A stretch of 64,000 nt of DNA from Streptomyces exfoliatus (GCF_000725545.1 NZ_JNZP01000017.1:1-64000), one strand, 5' to 3'. Positions 9,224 to 18,466 are shown, counted from the first letter of the stretch. Numbers and translations are program-made. Notes: generated by a model from the letters alone, not told the origin.

Positions 9224-11605
9224 GTGACCATCGCGCCCGCCGATCCGGCTTCCGCCGAGGTTTCCGCGGTCGAGAGCGACGGCCCCGGGACCGTACTGCT
9301 GCGGACCCTGACCGACCTCACCGCCGATCTCCCCGACACCGACCCCGGCAAGGTCGCCGCCGCCGCGCTCCGCGGCCGCAGCGCCGCGTCGGACGAGGCG
9401 GAGCTGCGCGAGCTGGCCACCGAGGCGGCCGCCGGCCTGATCGCCGAGGACCCCGCGTACTCCCGGCTCGCCGCCCGGCTCCTGACGGTCACCATCGCCG
9501 ACGAGGCGGCCGGCCAGGGCGCGGTCTCCTTCTCCGCCTCCGTCGCCACCGGTCACCGCGAGGGCCTGATCGCCGACCGCACCGCCGAGTTCGTCGCCCT
9601 GCACGCGGCCCGGCTCGACGCGACGATCGACCCGGCGGGCGACGACCGCTTCGGCTACTTCGGTCTGCGCACCCTCTACTCGCGCTACCTGCTGCGCCAC
9701 CCGATCACCCGCAAGGTCATCGAGACGCCGCAGCACTTCATGCTGCGCGTCGCCTGCGGCCTGGCCGAGGACGAGAGCGTCCGCGCGCTCGACGAGGTGG
9801 TCGCCCTGTACGGCCTGATGAGCCGTCTGGACTACCTCCCCTCCTCCCCCACGCTCTTCAACTCCGGCACCCGCCACCCGCAGATGTCCTCCTGCTACCT
9901 GCTCGACTCCCCGCAGGACGAGCTGGACTCCATCTACGACCGCTACCACCAGGTGGCGCGCCTCTCGAAGCACGCGGGCGGCATCGGTCTCTCGTACTCC
10001 CGCATCCGCGCCCGCGGCTCGCTGATCCGCGGCACCAACGGGCACTCCAACGGCATCGTGCCGTTCCTGAAGACCCTCGACGCCTCCGTCGCCGCCGTGA
10101 ACCAGGGCGGGCGCCGCAAGGGCGCCGCCGCCGTCTACCTGGAGACCTGGCACGCGGACATCGAGGAGTTCCTGGAGCTCCGCGACAACACGGGCGAGGA
10201 CCAGCGCCGTACGCACAACCTGAACCTGGCGCACTGGATCCCGGACGAGTTCATGCGCCGGGTCAACGCGGACGCCGACTGGTCGCTGTTCTCCCCCGCG
10301 GACGTGCCCGAGCTCGTCGACCTGTGGGGCGAGGAGTTCGACGCCGCCTACCGCGCCGCCGAGGCGAAGGGCCTGGCCCGCAAGAGCATGCCGGCCCGTG
10401 ACCTGTACGGCCGGATGATGCGGACCCTGGCCCAGACCGGCAACGGCTGGATGACCTTCAAGGACGCCTCGAACCGGACGGCCAACCAGACCGCCGAGCC
10501 CGGCACCGTCGTCCACTCCTCGAACCTCTGCACCGAGATCATCGAGGTGACGAACGACGGCGAGACGGCCGTCTGCAACCTGGGCTCGGTCAACCTGGGC
10601 TCGTTCGTGGACGCCTCGACCCAGGACATCGACTGGGAGCGCCTCGACGCCACCGTCAGCACGGCCGTCACCTTCCTCGACCGGGTCGTCGACATCAACT
10701 TCTACCCGACCGAGCAGGCGGGCCGCTCCAACGCCCGCTGGCGGCCGGTCGGCCTGGGCGCCATGGGCCTCCAGGACGTCTTCTTCCAGCTGAAGCTGCC
10801 GTTCGACTCGGCGGAGGCCCGCGCCCTGTCGACGAAGATCGCCGAGCGCATCATGCTGGCGGCCTACGAGGCCTCCGCCGACCTCGCCGAGCGCAGCGGC
10901 CCGCTGCCGGCCTGGGACAAGACCCGTACGGCCCGTGGTGTCCTGCACCCCGACCACTACGACGTCGAGCTGAACTGGCCGGAGCGGTGGGCGGCGCTGC
11001 GCGCCCGCATCGCGTCGACCGGCATGCGCAACTCCCTGCTCCTCGCCATCGCGCCGACGGCGACGATCGCCTCGATCGCGGGCGTCTACGAGTGCATCGA
11101 GCCGCAGGTCTCCAACCTGTTCAAGCGCGAGACGCTGTCCGGCGAGTTCCTCCAGGTCAACTCCTACCTGGTCGACGAGCTGAAGCGGCTCGGCGTGTGG
11201 GACGCGCAGACCCGTGACGCGCTGCGCGACGCCAACGGCTCCGTGGCCGGCTTCACCTGGGTCCCGGCCGAGGTGCGCGAGCTGTACCGCACGGCGTGGG
11301 AGATCCCGCAGCGCGGTCTGATCGACATGGCCGCCGCCCGTACGCCGTTCCTGGACCAGTCGCAGTCGCTGAACCTGTTCCTGGAGACGCCGACGATCGG
11401 CAAGCTGTCGTCGATGTACGCGTACGCCTGGAAGCAGGGTCTGAAGACGACGTACTACCTGCGTTCCCGCCCGGCGACCCGGATCGCCCGCGCCGCGCAG
11501 GCGTCGACGGCCGCCGCCACCATTCCCGTACAGCAGGCGACCCCCGACGCGGACGCCCTCGCCTGCTCCCTCGAAAACCCCGAGTCCTGCGAGGCCTGCC
11601 AGTAA
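9224..11605 (+). CDS. nrdA: Class Ia ribonucleoside-diphosphate reductase, alpha subunit
   Basis: NrdA reduces ribonucleoside diphosphates to deoxyribonucleotides with the NrdB radical. The 793-residue protein shows the substrate-site segment TLFNSGTRHPQMSSCYL, the conserved KHAGGIGL and GGRRKGAAAVYLE segments, the active-site triad in SSNLCTEI (Asn, Cys and Glu, about residue 434) and the C-terminal redox pair CEAC at 789-792. The chosen GTG follows GAGGGAG. A longer reading from 9137 contains a TTA codon and overlaps the leader, so it is unlikely. The gene is controlled by the riboswitch upstream and its TAA stop overlaps the nrdB ATG by one base. Confidence 0.96.
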   Translation: MTIAPADPASAEVSAVESDGPGTVLLRTLTDLTADLPDTDPGKVAAAALRGRSAASDEAELRELATEAAAGLIAEDPAYSRLAARLLTVTIADEAAGQGAVSFSASVATGHREGLIADRTAEFVALHAARLDATIDPAGDDRFGYFGLRTLYSRYLLRHPITRKVIETPQHFMLRVACGLAEDESVRALDEVVALYGLMSRLDYLPSSPTLFNSGTRHPQMSSCYLLDSPQDELDSIYDRYHQVARLSKHAGGIGLSYSRIRARGSLIRGTNGHSNGIVPFLKTLDASVAAVNQGGRRKGAAAVYLETWHADIEEFLELRDNTGEDQRRTHNLNLAHWIPDEFMRRVNADADWSLFSPADVPELVDLWGEEFDAAYRAAEAKGLARKSMPARDLYGRMMRTLAQTGNGWMTFKDASNRTANQTAEPGTVVHSSNLCTEIIEVTNDGETAVCNLGSVNLGSFVDASTQDIDWERLDATVSTAVTFLDRVVDINFYPTEQAGRSNARWRPVGLGAMGLQDVFFQLKLPFDSAEARALSTKIAERIMLAAYEASADLAERSGPLPAWDKTRTARGVLHPDHYDVELNWPERWAALRARIASTGMRNSLLLAIAPTATIASIAGVYECIEPQVSNLFKRETLSGEFLQVNSYLVDELKRLGVWDAQTRDALRDANGSVAGFTWVPAEVRELYRTAWEIPQRGLIDMAAARTPFLDQSQSLNLFLETPTIGKLSSMYAYAWKQGLKTTYYLRSRPATRIARAAQASTAAATIPVQQATPDADALACSLENPESCEACQ

Positions 11606-12621
11606 TGAGCACCAGCGACAACAAGAACCTCCTCGACCCGGGCTTCGAGCTGACCCTGCGTCCGATGCGTTACCCGGACTTCTACGAGCGCTACCGGGAC
11701 GCCATCAAGAACACCTGGACCGTGGAGGAGGTCGACCTCCACTCGGACGTCGCCGACCTCGCCAAGCTCACGCCGGGTGAGCAGCACATGATCGGCCGCC
11801 TGGTCGCGTTCTTCGCGACGGGCGACTCGATCGTCTCGAACAACCTGGTCCTGACGCTGTACAAGCACATCAACTCCCCGGAGGCGCGCCTGTACCTGTC
11901 GCGCCAGCTGTTCGAGGAGGCCGTGCACGTCCAGTTCTATCTGACGCTGCTCGACACGTACCTGCCCGACCCGGCCGACCGCGCCGCCGCGTTCGACGCG
12001 GTCGAGGAGATCCCGTCCATCCGCGAGAAGGCGCAGTTCTGCTTCAAGTGGATGGACTCGGTCGAGAAGATCGAGAAGCTGGAGACGGCCGCCGACCGCC
12101 GCCGCTTCCTGCTGAACCTGATCTGCTTCGCCGCGTGCATCGAGGGCCTGTTCTTCTACGGCGCCTTCGCGTACGTGTACTGGTTCCGGTCCCGCGGTCT
12201 GCTGCACGGTCTCGCGACCGGCACCAACTGGGTGTTCCGTGACGAGACGATGCACATGAACTTCGCCTTCGAGGTCGTGGACACCGTCCGCAAGGAGGAG
12301 CCGGAGCTCTTCGACGACGCGCTCCAGCAGCAGGTCACCGACATGCTGCGGGAAGCCGTCGAGGCGGAGCTGCAGTTCGGCCGCGACCTGTGCGGCGACG
12401 GCCTGCCCGGCATGAACACCGAGTCGATGCGCGAGTACCTCCAGTGCGTCGCCGACCAGCGCCTCCAGCGCCTCGGTTTCCCCCCGGTGTACGGCTCGGA
12501 GAACCCGTTCGCGTTCATGGAGCTCCAGGGCGTCCAGGAGCTCACGAACTTCTTCGAGCGCCGCCCGTCCGCCTACCAGGTGGCGGTCGAGGGCTCGGTG
12601 GACCTGGACGAGGACTTCTGA
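11605..12621 (+). CDS. nrdB: Class Ia ribonucleoside-diphosphate reductase, beta subunit
   Basis: NrdB houses the di-iron centre and stable tyrosyl radical. The 338-residue protein keeps all expected ligands: Asp in FATGDSIVSNN, Glu and His in FEEAVHVQFY with the radical tyrosine at the end of that string, Glu in FAACIEGLFFYG, and Glu/His in FRDETMHMNF. The acidic C-terminus VDLDEDF is the docking tail for NrdA. The ATG overlaps the nrdA stop (TAATG). A third gene, nrdS, is reported in the S. coelicolor operon (from memory), but here a terminator and an opposite-strand gene follow directly. Confidence 0.96.
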   Translation: MSTSDNKNLLDPGFELTLRPMRYPDFYERYRDAIKNTWTVEEVDLHSDVADLAKLTPGEQHMIGRLVAFFATGDSIVSNNLVLTLYKHINSPEARLYLSRQLFEEAVHVQFYLTLLDTYLPDPADRAAAFDAVEEIPSIREKAQFCFKWMDSVEKIEKLETAADRRRFLLNLICFAACIEGLFFYGAFAYVYWFRSRGLLHGLATGTNWVFRDETMHMNFAFEVVDTVRKEEPELFDDALQQQVTDMLREAVEAELQFGRDLCGDGLPGMNTESMREYLQCVADQRLQRLGFPPVYGSENPFAFMELQGVQELTNFFERRPSAYQVAVEGSVDLDEDF

Positions 12622-12633
12622 CCCGTACGGACA

Positions 12634-12674
12634 CGAGAAGGGCCCCGCACTCCTGGAGTGCGGGGCCCTTCTCG
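12634..12674. terminator. Terminator between nrdB and peptide deformylase gene
   Basis: An almost perfect 20-bp inverted repeat beginning CGAGAAGGGGCCCC-like (CGAGAAGGGCCCCGCACTCC and complement) lies between the convergent nrdB and def stops, so it serves both strands. Confidence 0.85.
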
Positions 12675-12701
12675 TCGGGCGGGTCAAGCGTGCGGGCGGG
12701 G

Positions 12702-13340
12702 TCAGGCGTTCGGGACGACCTCGTACCTCGGGGTGCCCTCTTCCATCTGGCGCAGGGCGTCCTTGCGGTCGCGCTTGGAGAGGCGGTCGATGTACAGGTA
12801 GCCGTACAGGTGGTCCGTCTCGTGCTGGAGGCAGCGGGCGAAGTAGCCGGTGCCACGCACCTTGATCGGGTTGCCCTGGGCGTCCTGGCCGTGGACCTCC
12901 GCGTAGTCGGGGCGGGCCAGCTCGGCGTACGCGGTCGGAACGGAGAGGCAGCCCTCGTTGGACTCGTCGAGGACGCGCCGGTCGGCCGGAAGCTCCTGGA
13001 GGACCGGGTTGACCACGACGCCCGTGTGCCGGACGCCCTCGTCGTCGGGGCAGTCGTAGACGAAGACCTTCAGGTCCACGCCGATCTGGTTGGCGGCCAG
13101 GCCCACGCCCTCGGCGGCCTTCTGGCTGGCGAACATGTCGTCGATGAGGGACGCGAGCTTGTCGTCGAACTCGGTGACGTCCTTGCACTCCCGGTGGAGC
13201 ACGGGGTTGCCGACGACGGTGATCGGGCGGGCCGTGCCACGCTCGCGGTACGCGAGCTCGCGCGCCTCGCAGTCCTCCGTGTCCACGACGAATCCGTCGT
13301 TTCCGTCGTTGAGCTGCTCGTCAGTGTCCTGCTGCGTCAT
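12702..13340 (-). CDS. def: Peptide deformylase
   Basis: The enzyme removes the formyl group from the starting methionine of new proteins. The 212-residue protein has all three family motifs: [10 protein letters not shown] (about 98-107), EGCLSVP with the metal-binding Cys, and QHETDHLYG with the two metal-binding His and catalytic Glu. The N-terminal 40 residues are acidic and variable, as in other actinobacterial deformylases. It is monocistronic, convergent with nrdB. I found no convincing SigR promoter in front of it. Confidence 0.95.
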   Translation of the reverse strand: MTQQDTDEQLNDGNDGFVVDTEDCEARELAYRERGTARPITVVGNPVLHRECKDVTEFDDKLASLIDDMFASQKAAEGVGLAANQIGVDLKVFVYDCPDDEGVRHTGVVVNPVLQELPADRRVLDESNEGCLSVPTAYAELARPDYAEVHGQDAQGNPIKVRGTGYFARCLQHETDHLYGYLYIDRLSKRDRKDALRQMEEGTPRYEVVPNA

Positions 13341-13401
13341 GTCCGGCGCGTGCCTTCCTCGGAACCCCAGTAAACGATCCCGTACAGCCTACGGGCAGTG
13401 G

Positions 13402-14382
13402 TCAGCAGACCTCTTCCAGATCGCGCCACTCACGGCTGTCCGGGCTGTCCGCCACCCAGCCGTCGAGGAGTCCGCGCACCAGGCCGGCCGGGGCCGCGAG
13501 GCCGCACTCCCGCTCCGGCACCCACAGCTCGCCGGGCGAGCGGTGGCCGAGCGGCCCGGGGTGTCCCGGCTCGCTGTGGTCGTGCGGGTCGGAGTGCTCG
13601 CCCTCGCCCTCGGCACTGGGCATGGTCGACTCGGAGCAGGCACGGCAGAGCAGCCGCACGGAGGACGACCAGTCCTCGGCGGCGAAGCCCGCCTCCGCGG
13701 CGAGCTGCTCCAGGGCGTCCCGGTCGGCCTCGGTGGCGGCCTCCAGGAGGACGACCCAGGTGGGTACGGGTGAGGGCGCCCACAGCTCGATCTCGTCGAA
13801 GACCGGGTAGGAGGGGCCTGCGGTGGTGGTCCGCTCGCCGTTCGGCACCCCGTCGTGGAGGACGACCTCGCCCCAGCGCCGTCCGGAGGACGGCAGCGGG
13901 ATGGAGAGGACCTCGATCCGGGCCGGGTCGAGCCTGCGGCCCCACACGACCTCGGCCTCGCCCTCGGGCGAGAGGCGGACGGCGGCGCTGCCCAGCTCCA
14001 TCCCGGCGGGCTCGCCGGTGCCCGCGGCGGCGCCGGGGACCTTGAGGCCGTACGCCTGCCAGGCGCGGCGGGCCAGGGGCCAGTCCTGGAGGGCGGTGGC
14101 GGCGATGCCGACGTTCCACCAGTCGGGGGCGCCGGTCTCCTTGTCGAGCAGCGCGACCGCGCGGAGCCCGGCGGCCCGCGCCTGCTCCCAGTCGTGCCGG
14201 AACTTGTGCAGCAGCGCCAGGTTGAACCAGGACTCCGAGAGCCAGGGTTCCAGGTCCGCCGCGCGCGTGAGGAGCGCGCCCGCGTCCTCGTACCGGCCGT
14301 CGCCGATCAGCGTGAACGCGCGGTCGGTGGCCTGCCGCCACGAGGCGGAGGGCCGATGCCGTACCTTCCCGAAGATCTTCAC
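13402..14382 (-). CDS. Tetratricopeptide-repeat protein of unknown function
   Basis: The 326-residue cytoplasmic protein starts with three TPR-like helical pairs (about 15-125; for example DAGALLTRAADLEPWLSESW), followed by a beta-rich unknown region and a His/Asp/Ser-rich linker (about 255-275). Near its end are GELWVPERECGLAAPAG and a final stretch with WVADSPDSREW. There are scattered Cys (CRAC) but no catalytic motif I recognise. It is a conserved Streptomyces protein by context; partners are unknown. Confidence 0.82.
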   Translation of the reverse strand: MKIFGKVRHRPSASWRQATDRAFTLIGDGRYEDAGALLTRAADLEPWLSESWFNLALLHKFRHDWEQARAAGLRAVALLDKETGAPDWWNVGIAATALQDWPLARRAWQAYGLKVPGAAAGTGEPAGMELGSAAVRLSPEGEAEVVWGRRLDPARIEVLSIPLPSSGRRWGEVVLHDGVPNGERTTTAGPSYPVFDEIELWAPSPVPTWVVLLEAATEADRDALEQLAAEAGFAAEDWSSSVRLLCRACSESTMPSAEGEGEHSDPHDHSEPGHPGPLGHRSPGELWVPERECGLAAPAGLVRGLLDGWVADSPDSREWRDLEEVC

Positions 14383-14461
14383 GATTCCCGCCTGCCGGTC
14401 GCTTCACCCTCTTGTTCGCATCCAACCATGCCCGGTCGGACGCGCGCTCATTACCCATGGG

Positions 14462-15721
14462 TTACCCCGTGGGGGCCGAGGTCACCCCAGCGGTTCCCCG
14501 TCGCGCCAGGACCCTGGCCAGGCATTCGACGACATCCGGGTGAAAGTCGCGGGCGGTGGCCAGCCGGAGCCGCTCCAGGGCGTCGAGGGCGGCGACCGGG
14601 CCCTCGCCGCCCGCGAGGTCGTCGTAGGCGTTCACGGCCCGGACGATCCGGGCGGACAGCGGCTGGTCACGGTACGGGTCGGCCTGCCGCTCGACGACGA
14701 GGGCGACGGCCTCGGGGACGCCCGTCCTGCGGACGACCTCGCCGCCCAGGAGGGCGATCCGGCGCTGCTCGCCGCACGGGAGGAGGGCGGTGGCGCCGCC
14801 CGCGACCGGGTCGACGAGGGAGAGCTGTCCGATGTCGTGCATGAGCGCCGCGTGTTCCAGGACGGTCAGCTCGGCCCCGGAGAGGCCCAGCTCGCGCCCG
14901 ACGGCCGCGCTGATGGCCGCGACCCTGCGGGCGTGGCCGGGCGGGGTGCAGCCGGCGATCTCGGTGGCACGCGCGAGGGAGGCGATGGTCTGCCGGTTGA
15001 CGGTGCGCACGGCGGCGTACCGCCGGAAGGAGACCTGGGTGAGGAGGAGCGGTACGGCGAGCACGGGCAGGGCCCAGAGTCCGGCGGCGGCCACGCCGAG
15101 CGCCATGACGGTGCCGGTGGCGCAGACGGCGGAGCCGATGCCGAGGAGGGCGCGGAGTTCGTCGCGCAGGAGGGGGCCGTACGGGAACCCGGTGCGGGCG
15201 CGGAGCAGGAGGGCGGCGAGGACCGCGTCGCAGAGGGCGGTGAGGACGAGCAGGAGCAGCAGGAAGAGGGCGTACGGCGGGCCCTGGCCGAGGTGCTCGA
15301 CGAGGATGCCGGAGTTGTAGAGGGGCTGGAAGCAGAGCGCGGCGAAGCCGACGGTGAGGACGCGGCGGGCGAGGTGGTCGCGGCCGGGTCCGCGGCCCCG
15401 GGCGATGTGGGGGACGATCCCGGCGAGCCCCGCGGCGACGACGACGGCGACGATCTGGAGGACGCCGTGGGTGGTGGCGGCGCCTCCGCTCGTTCCGAGC
15501 AGGGCGTAGGCGAGGGCTCCGGCGGCGGCGAGCGGTGCCGGTTCCCTCTCGTCCGGGGAGGCGCCCCAGCGGGCGAGTTCGCCGAGGGCCACGAGGGTGC
15601 CGAAGGCGAGGGCGTTGCCGGGTTCGGCGACGCCGTACCAGAGGGTGGCGCCGAGGCCGGCGAGGCTGAGGAGCAGTGCGGCGCCGTGGACGGCGCCGAC
15701 GGTGGCGGCGCCGGGCCTCAC
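14462..15721 (-). CDS. Membrane HD-domain protein with degenerate GYP motif
   Basis: The 419-residue protein has about eight predicted membrane spans (to about 245), then a cytoplasmic HD domain with GHARRVA and HAALMHDIGQL, which carry the His and His-Asp ligands. The second half of an HD-GYP domain is eroded: where HHExxDGxGYP is expected the sequence reads VVERQADPYRDQ. It may therefore be a phosphohydrolase of altered specificity or an inactive partner of the next-upstream HD-GYP protein. The GTG start overlaps that gene's stop by 4 nt (GTGA), so the two are coupled and probably work together. Confidence 0.85.
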   Translation of the reverse strand: MRPGAATVGAVHGAALLLSLAGLGATLWYGVAEPGNALAFGTLVALGELARWGASPDEREPAPLAAAGALAYALLGTSGGAATTHGVLQIVAVVVAAGLAGIVPHIARGRGPGRDHLARRVLTVGFAALCFQPLYNSGILVEHLGQGPPYALFLLLLLVLTALCDAVLAALLLRARTGFPYGPLLRDELRALLGIGSAVCATGTVMALGVAAAGLWALPVLAVPLLLTQVSFRRYAAVRTVNRQTIASLARATEIAGCTPPGHARRVAAISAAVGRELGLSGAELTVLEHAALMHDIGQLSLVDPVAGGATALLPCGEQRRIALLGGEVVRRTGVPEAVALVVERQADPYRDQPLSARIVRAVNAYDDLAGGEGPVAALDALERLRLATARDFHPDVVECLARVLARRGTAGVTSAPTG

Positions 15722-17106
15722 GCGTGTTCCTTCGGTTGGGCGGGCAGGGGTTCGCGGGGCGGGGGAACGTGCTCGGCCGACGGGGCCGGGTCCTCGGCGG
15801 TGTCGGCGGTGACGGCGGGCTGCCAGCCGTGCCGGTCGAGGGCGCTGACGAGGGCGGCCACCATCCGGGGGTCGAAGTGGGTGCCCGCGCACCGCTCCAG
15901 TTCGGCGACGGCGGTCGGCACGGGGCGGGCCCGGCTGTAGGAGCGGGTGGAGGTCATCGCGTCGAAGGCGTCGGCGACGGCGACGACCCGGGCGACTTCG
16001 GGGATCTCGTCGCCGTGCAGGCCGTACGGGTATCCGCTGCCGTCCATGCGTTCGTGGTGGTGGAGGATCGCGGCCCGCGCGTCGCCGAGGAAGCCGATGC
16101 CCCGGACCATCTCGTGGCCGTACTCCGGGTGCAGTTCGATGATCCGGCGTTCCTCGGGGGTGAGGGGCCCGTCCTTGCGGAGGACGCGGGTGGGGACGCC
16201 CAGTTTGCCGACGTCGTGGAGGATGCCGGCGAACCGTACGACGTCGAGGCGGTCCTCGGGCATGCCCAGCTCACGGGCGATCAGGACGGAGGCGTGTCCG
16301 ACGCGTTCGCTGTGGCCGCGGGTGTACCGGTCCTTGATGTCGACGGCCTGGACGAGGGCGCGGATGGTGGCCTGGTGGGCGGCCCTTTCCCGGTGGTACT
16401 GGGCGAAGACCCAGCAGGAGATGTACATCGGGAGGAGCACGAAGAGCGCCGAGACCGGGCCGTGGGTGCTGCGCCAGAGGACGGCCATCATCAGGCCGGC
16501 GAGCCCGTGCACGGCGTGCGGGGCGAGCGCGCGGCCGAGGAGGCCGCGCCAGGCGGCCCGTGGGGGCAGTCCGTCGGCGGCGGCCCTGATGCCGCCGTCG
16601 AGGGCGGTCAGGACGAGGCAGAAGGTGAGGGCGGCCGCGCCGGCGGGGAGCAGGGCGTAGGGGAAGTCGGGGACGTCGGGGCCGTGTCCGAGGGCTTCGG
16701 CGCTGCCGAGGGCCCCGGCGGCGCGGGCGGCGGCCCAGACGGCGAGGGCCGTGGCGGCGGCCCGCCAGGCGCGGCGGGGTGCGGCGGGGGGTTCGTCGAC
16801 GCGGGCGAGGAGGCTGCCGGGCAGGGCGGTGAGCGCGGCGGCGGAGGGCGGCAGGAGCAGGGCGGCGGCGAGGAGGACGGGGAAGAAGGAGCCGGTGCCC
16901 ATGGGGACGGAGCCGCCGAGGGCGCGGCCGAGGAGCCGGCAGCGGGCGGGCAGCTCGCAGAGCGCGTACAGGGCGGCGAGGAGCGCGACCGTGCTCCAGG
17001 GGGTGGCCGCGCCGGGGCGCAGCGCGGGCAGGGCGCAGGCCCCGGCGCCGAGCAGGGCGCAGCCGATGTACACGCGGGCCGCTCGCGGAATGACCTTCAC
17101 GCCCAT
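15718..17106 (-). CDS. Membrane HD-GYP domain protein, probable cyclic-di-GMP phosphodiesterase
   Basis: The 462-residue protein has an N-terminal membrane region of 7-9 helices (to about 230) and a complete HD-GYP domain: YTRGHSERVGHA, LHDVGKLGVP (about 296-305), the helix HPEYGHEMV, HHHERMDGSGYPYGL (GYP about 356-358) and DAFDAMTSTRSY. HD-GYP enzymes hydrolyse cyclic-di-GMP, which controls Streptomyces development through BldD. The ATG at 17106 is chosen; an upstream ATG at 17169 lacks a ribosome site. It is coupled to the degenerate HD gene and lies just downstream of the sigR-rsrA terminator. Confidence 0.88.
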   Translation of the reverse strand: MGVKVIPRAARVYIGCALLGAGACALPALRPGAATPWSTVALLAALYALCELPARCRLLGRALGGSVPMGTGSFFPVLLAAALLLPPSAAALTALPGSLLARVDEPPAAPRRAWRAAATALAVWAAARAAGALGSAEALGHGPDVPDFPYALLPAGAAALTFCLVLTALDGGIRAAADGLPPRAAWRGLLGRALAPHAVHGLAGLMMAVLWRSTHGPVSALFVLLPMYISCWVFAQYHRERAAHQATIRALVQAVDIKDRYTRGHSERVGHASVLIARELGMPEDRLDVVRFAGILHDVGKLGVPTRVLRKDGPLTPEERRIIELHPEYGHEMVRGIGFLGDARAAILHHHERMDGSGYPYGLHGDEIPEVARVVAVADAFDAMTSTRSYSRARPVPTAVAELERCAGTHFDPRMVAALVSALDRHGWQPAVTADTAEDPAPSAEHVPPPREPLPAQPKEHA

Positions 17107-17194
17107 CACGCCTGTCACGCTAGCGAGTTGGGCTGCCGGGGGCGGCGCTGTGGCGCAGGTTCGCACCATCGGGTGATACGAGCTGATGGACGAA

Positions 17195-17228
17195 GGAGGC
17201 CGTCGCGTGTCGTGCCGCGACGGCCTCC
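17195..17228 (-). terminator. Terminator after rsrA
   Basis: A perfect 13-bp stem (GGAGGCCGTCGCG and complement) with an 8-nt loop lies 26 nt past the rsrA stop and separates the sigR-rsrA operon from the HD-GYP genes. Confidence 0.8.
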
Positions 17229-17253
17229 GTTCCCGCTTCCGGGTTCCCGGTGT

Positions 17254-17577
17254 CTACTCCTGCGGCGCCGGAGCCGGCGTCGTCGGGAGGATCGCCGTGA
17301 CCTCCTGCTCGGGCACCAGGTGCCCCGAGCGGATCAGGTCGATCCGGCCCATCACCTTGGCCCGCAGGTCGGTGGGCACGTCGTCACTGCCGCAGCAGCG
17401 CTTGACGAGCTTCTTCACCGCCTGTTCGAGCCCGTACTTCTCCAGGCACGGGGAGCACTCCTCGAAGTGCACCTCGAACTTGGTGCAGTCACTGTCGGGC
17501 ATCTCGTTGTCGAGGAACTCGTAGAGATGATCCAGGACCTCTGAGCAATCCGTCTCGTGCGGCTCTCCGCAGCTCAT
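17254..17577 (-). CDS. rsrA: Zinc redox-sensing anti-sigma factor RsrA
   Basis: RsrA binds and silences SigR and lets go when disulphides form under thiol stress. The 107-residue protein has the ZAS motif HFEECSPC (His-x3-Cys-x2-Cys, about 37-44) and further cysteines at 3, 11 and the pair RCCG near 61-62. Oxidation expels zinc and joins one of the motif cysteines to Cys11 (known for S. coelicolor RsrA). The start overlaps the end of sigR by 4 nt, so both are made in step. The Pro-rich tail is the part that varies between species. Confidence 0.96.
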   Translation of the reverse strand: MSCGEPHETDCSEVLDHLYEFLDNEMPDSDCTKFEVHFEECSPCLEKYGLEQAVKKLVKRCCGSDDVPTDLRAKVMGRIDLIRSGHLVPEQEVTAILPTTPAPAPQE

Positions 17578-18395
17578 GAGCCCGAGCCTTTCAGATCGTT
17601 CGACGACTCTCCGGCGCCCGCGGGTACCAGCCCGCGGTCGCGGGCGTAGTCCTCGAGCATGCCGCGCAGCTGGCGGCGGCCCCGGTGCAGCCGGGACATC
17701 ACCGTACCGATGGGTGTCCCCATGATGTCCGCGATCTCCTTGTACGCAAAGCCCTCGACATCGGCGAGATAGACGGCGATGCGGAACTCCTCGGGAATCG
17801 CCTGGAGCGCTTCCTTCACGTCGGAGTCCGGGAGGTGGTCGAGCGCCTGGGACTCGGCGGAGCGCAGACCGGTCGACATGTGCGACTCGGCGCGGGCGAG
17901 CTGCCAGTCCTCGATCTCCTCGGCGGCGCTGCGCTGGGGCTCACGCTGCTTCTTGCGGTACGAGTTGATGAAGGTGTTCGTGAGGATGCGGTACATCCAC
18001 GCCTTGAGGTTCGTCCCCTCGCGGAACTGGTGGAAGGATCCGTACGCCTTGGCGTAGGTCTCCTGCACCAGGTCCTCCGCGTCCGCGGGGTTGCGCGTCA
18101 TGCGCAGCGCGGCCGAGTACATCTGGTCGAGGAATCCGAGGGCGTCCCGCTCGAAGCGCGCGTTGCGCTCCTCGGTCGTCTCCTCGGGGCCGTCGTCGGT
18201 CCCTGTGTCGGTCCCAGTGACCGGACCCACCTCCTCCAGCGCGGCGGCGAGCCCGAGGGCGGACCCGCTCGTTTCGGAGGATAGACGAGGAACCGCTCCG
18301 CCCGCCGCCCGAATCGGGGCACCCTTGGGTGCGGCCAGCACTGTCCAGTCGAGGTCAGCGGCCTGCGCACGCTCCGGGCAGATGGTCGAACCCAT
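17574..18395 (-). CDS. sigR: ECF sigma factor SigR (with N-terminally extended SigR' form)
   Basis: SigR directs the thiol-oxidative stress regulon (thioredoxins, mycothiol, proteases). Region 2 runs from [20 protein letters not shown] through [13 protein letters not shown] and [16 protein letters not shown]; region 4 holds [20 protein letters not shown]. Two starts are visible. GTG at 18230, preceded by GGAGGAG, gives the stable 218-residue form. ATG at 18395 adds exactly 55 residues, matching the unstable SigR' form known in S. coelicolor that allows rapid switch-off. A SigR-type promoter lies 45-71 bp before the long start. It is overlapped by rsrA. WblC, also in this window, is reported to induce sigR during antibiotic stress. 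Confidence 0.96.
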   Translation of the reverse strand: MGSTICPERAQAADLDWTVLAAPKGAPIRAAGGAVPRLSSETSGSALGLAAALEEVGPVTGTDTGTDDGPEETTEERNARFERDALGFLDQMYSAALRMTRNPADAEDLVQETYAKAYGSFHQFREGTNLKAWMYRILTNTFINSYRKKQREPQRSAAEEIEDWQLARAESHMSTGLRSAESQALDHLPDSDVKEALQAIPEEFRIAVYLADVEGFAYKEIADIMGTPIGTVMSRLHRGRRQLRGMLEDYARDRGLVPAGAGESSNDLKGSGS

Positions 18396-18439
18396 GCGAC
18401 GGACTCCCTCTTCCTTGGTCTCACACCGACGCACGCAAC

Positions 18440-18466
18440 AACAGTGGTCCCCCGCTCCACATTCCC
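18440..18466 (-). promoter_or_regulatory. SigR-dependent autoregulatory promoter (sigRp2-like)
   Basis: On the minus strand GGGAAT is followed by 18 bp and GTT, the exact SigR consensus. It lies 45 bp before the extended sigR start, so activated SigR would make mRNA for the SigR' form. Confidence 0.85.

Noticed and set aside
13341..13401. SigR promoter before peptide deformylase
   Set aside because: GGGAT is present but the GTT lies only 11 bp away, far from the required 18-19 bp.
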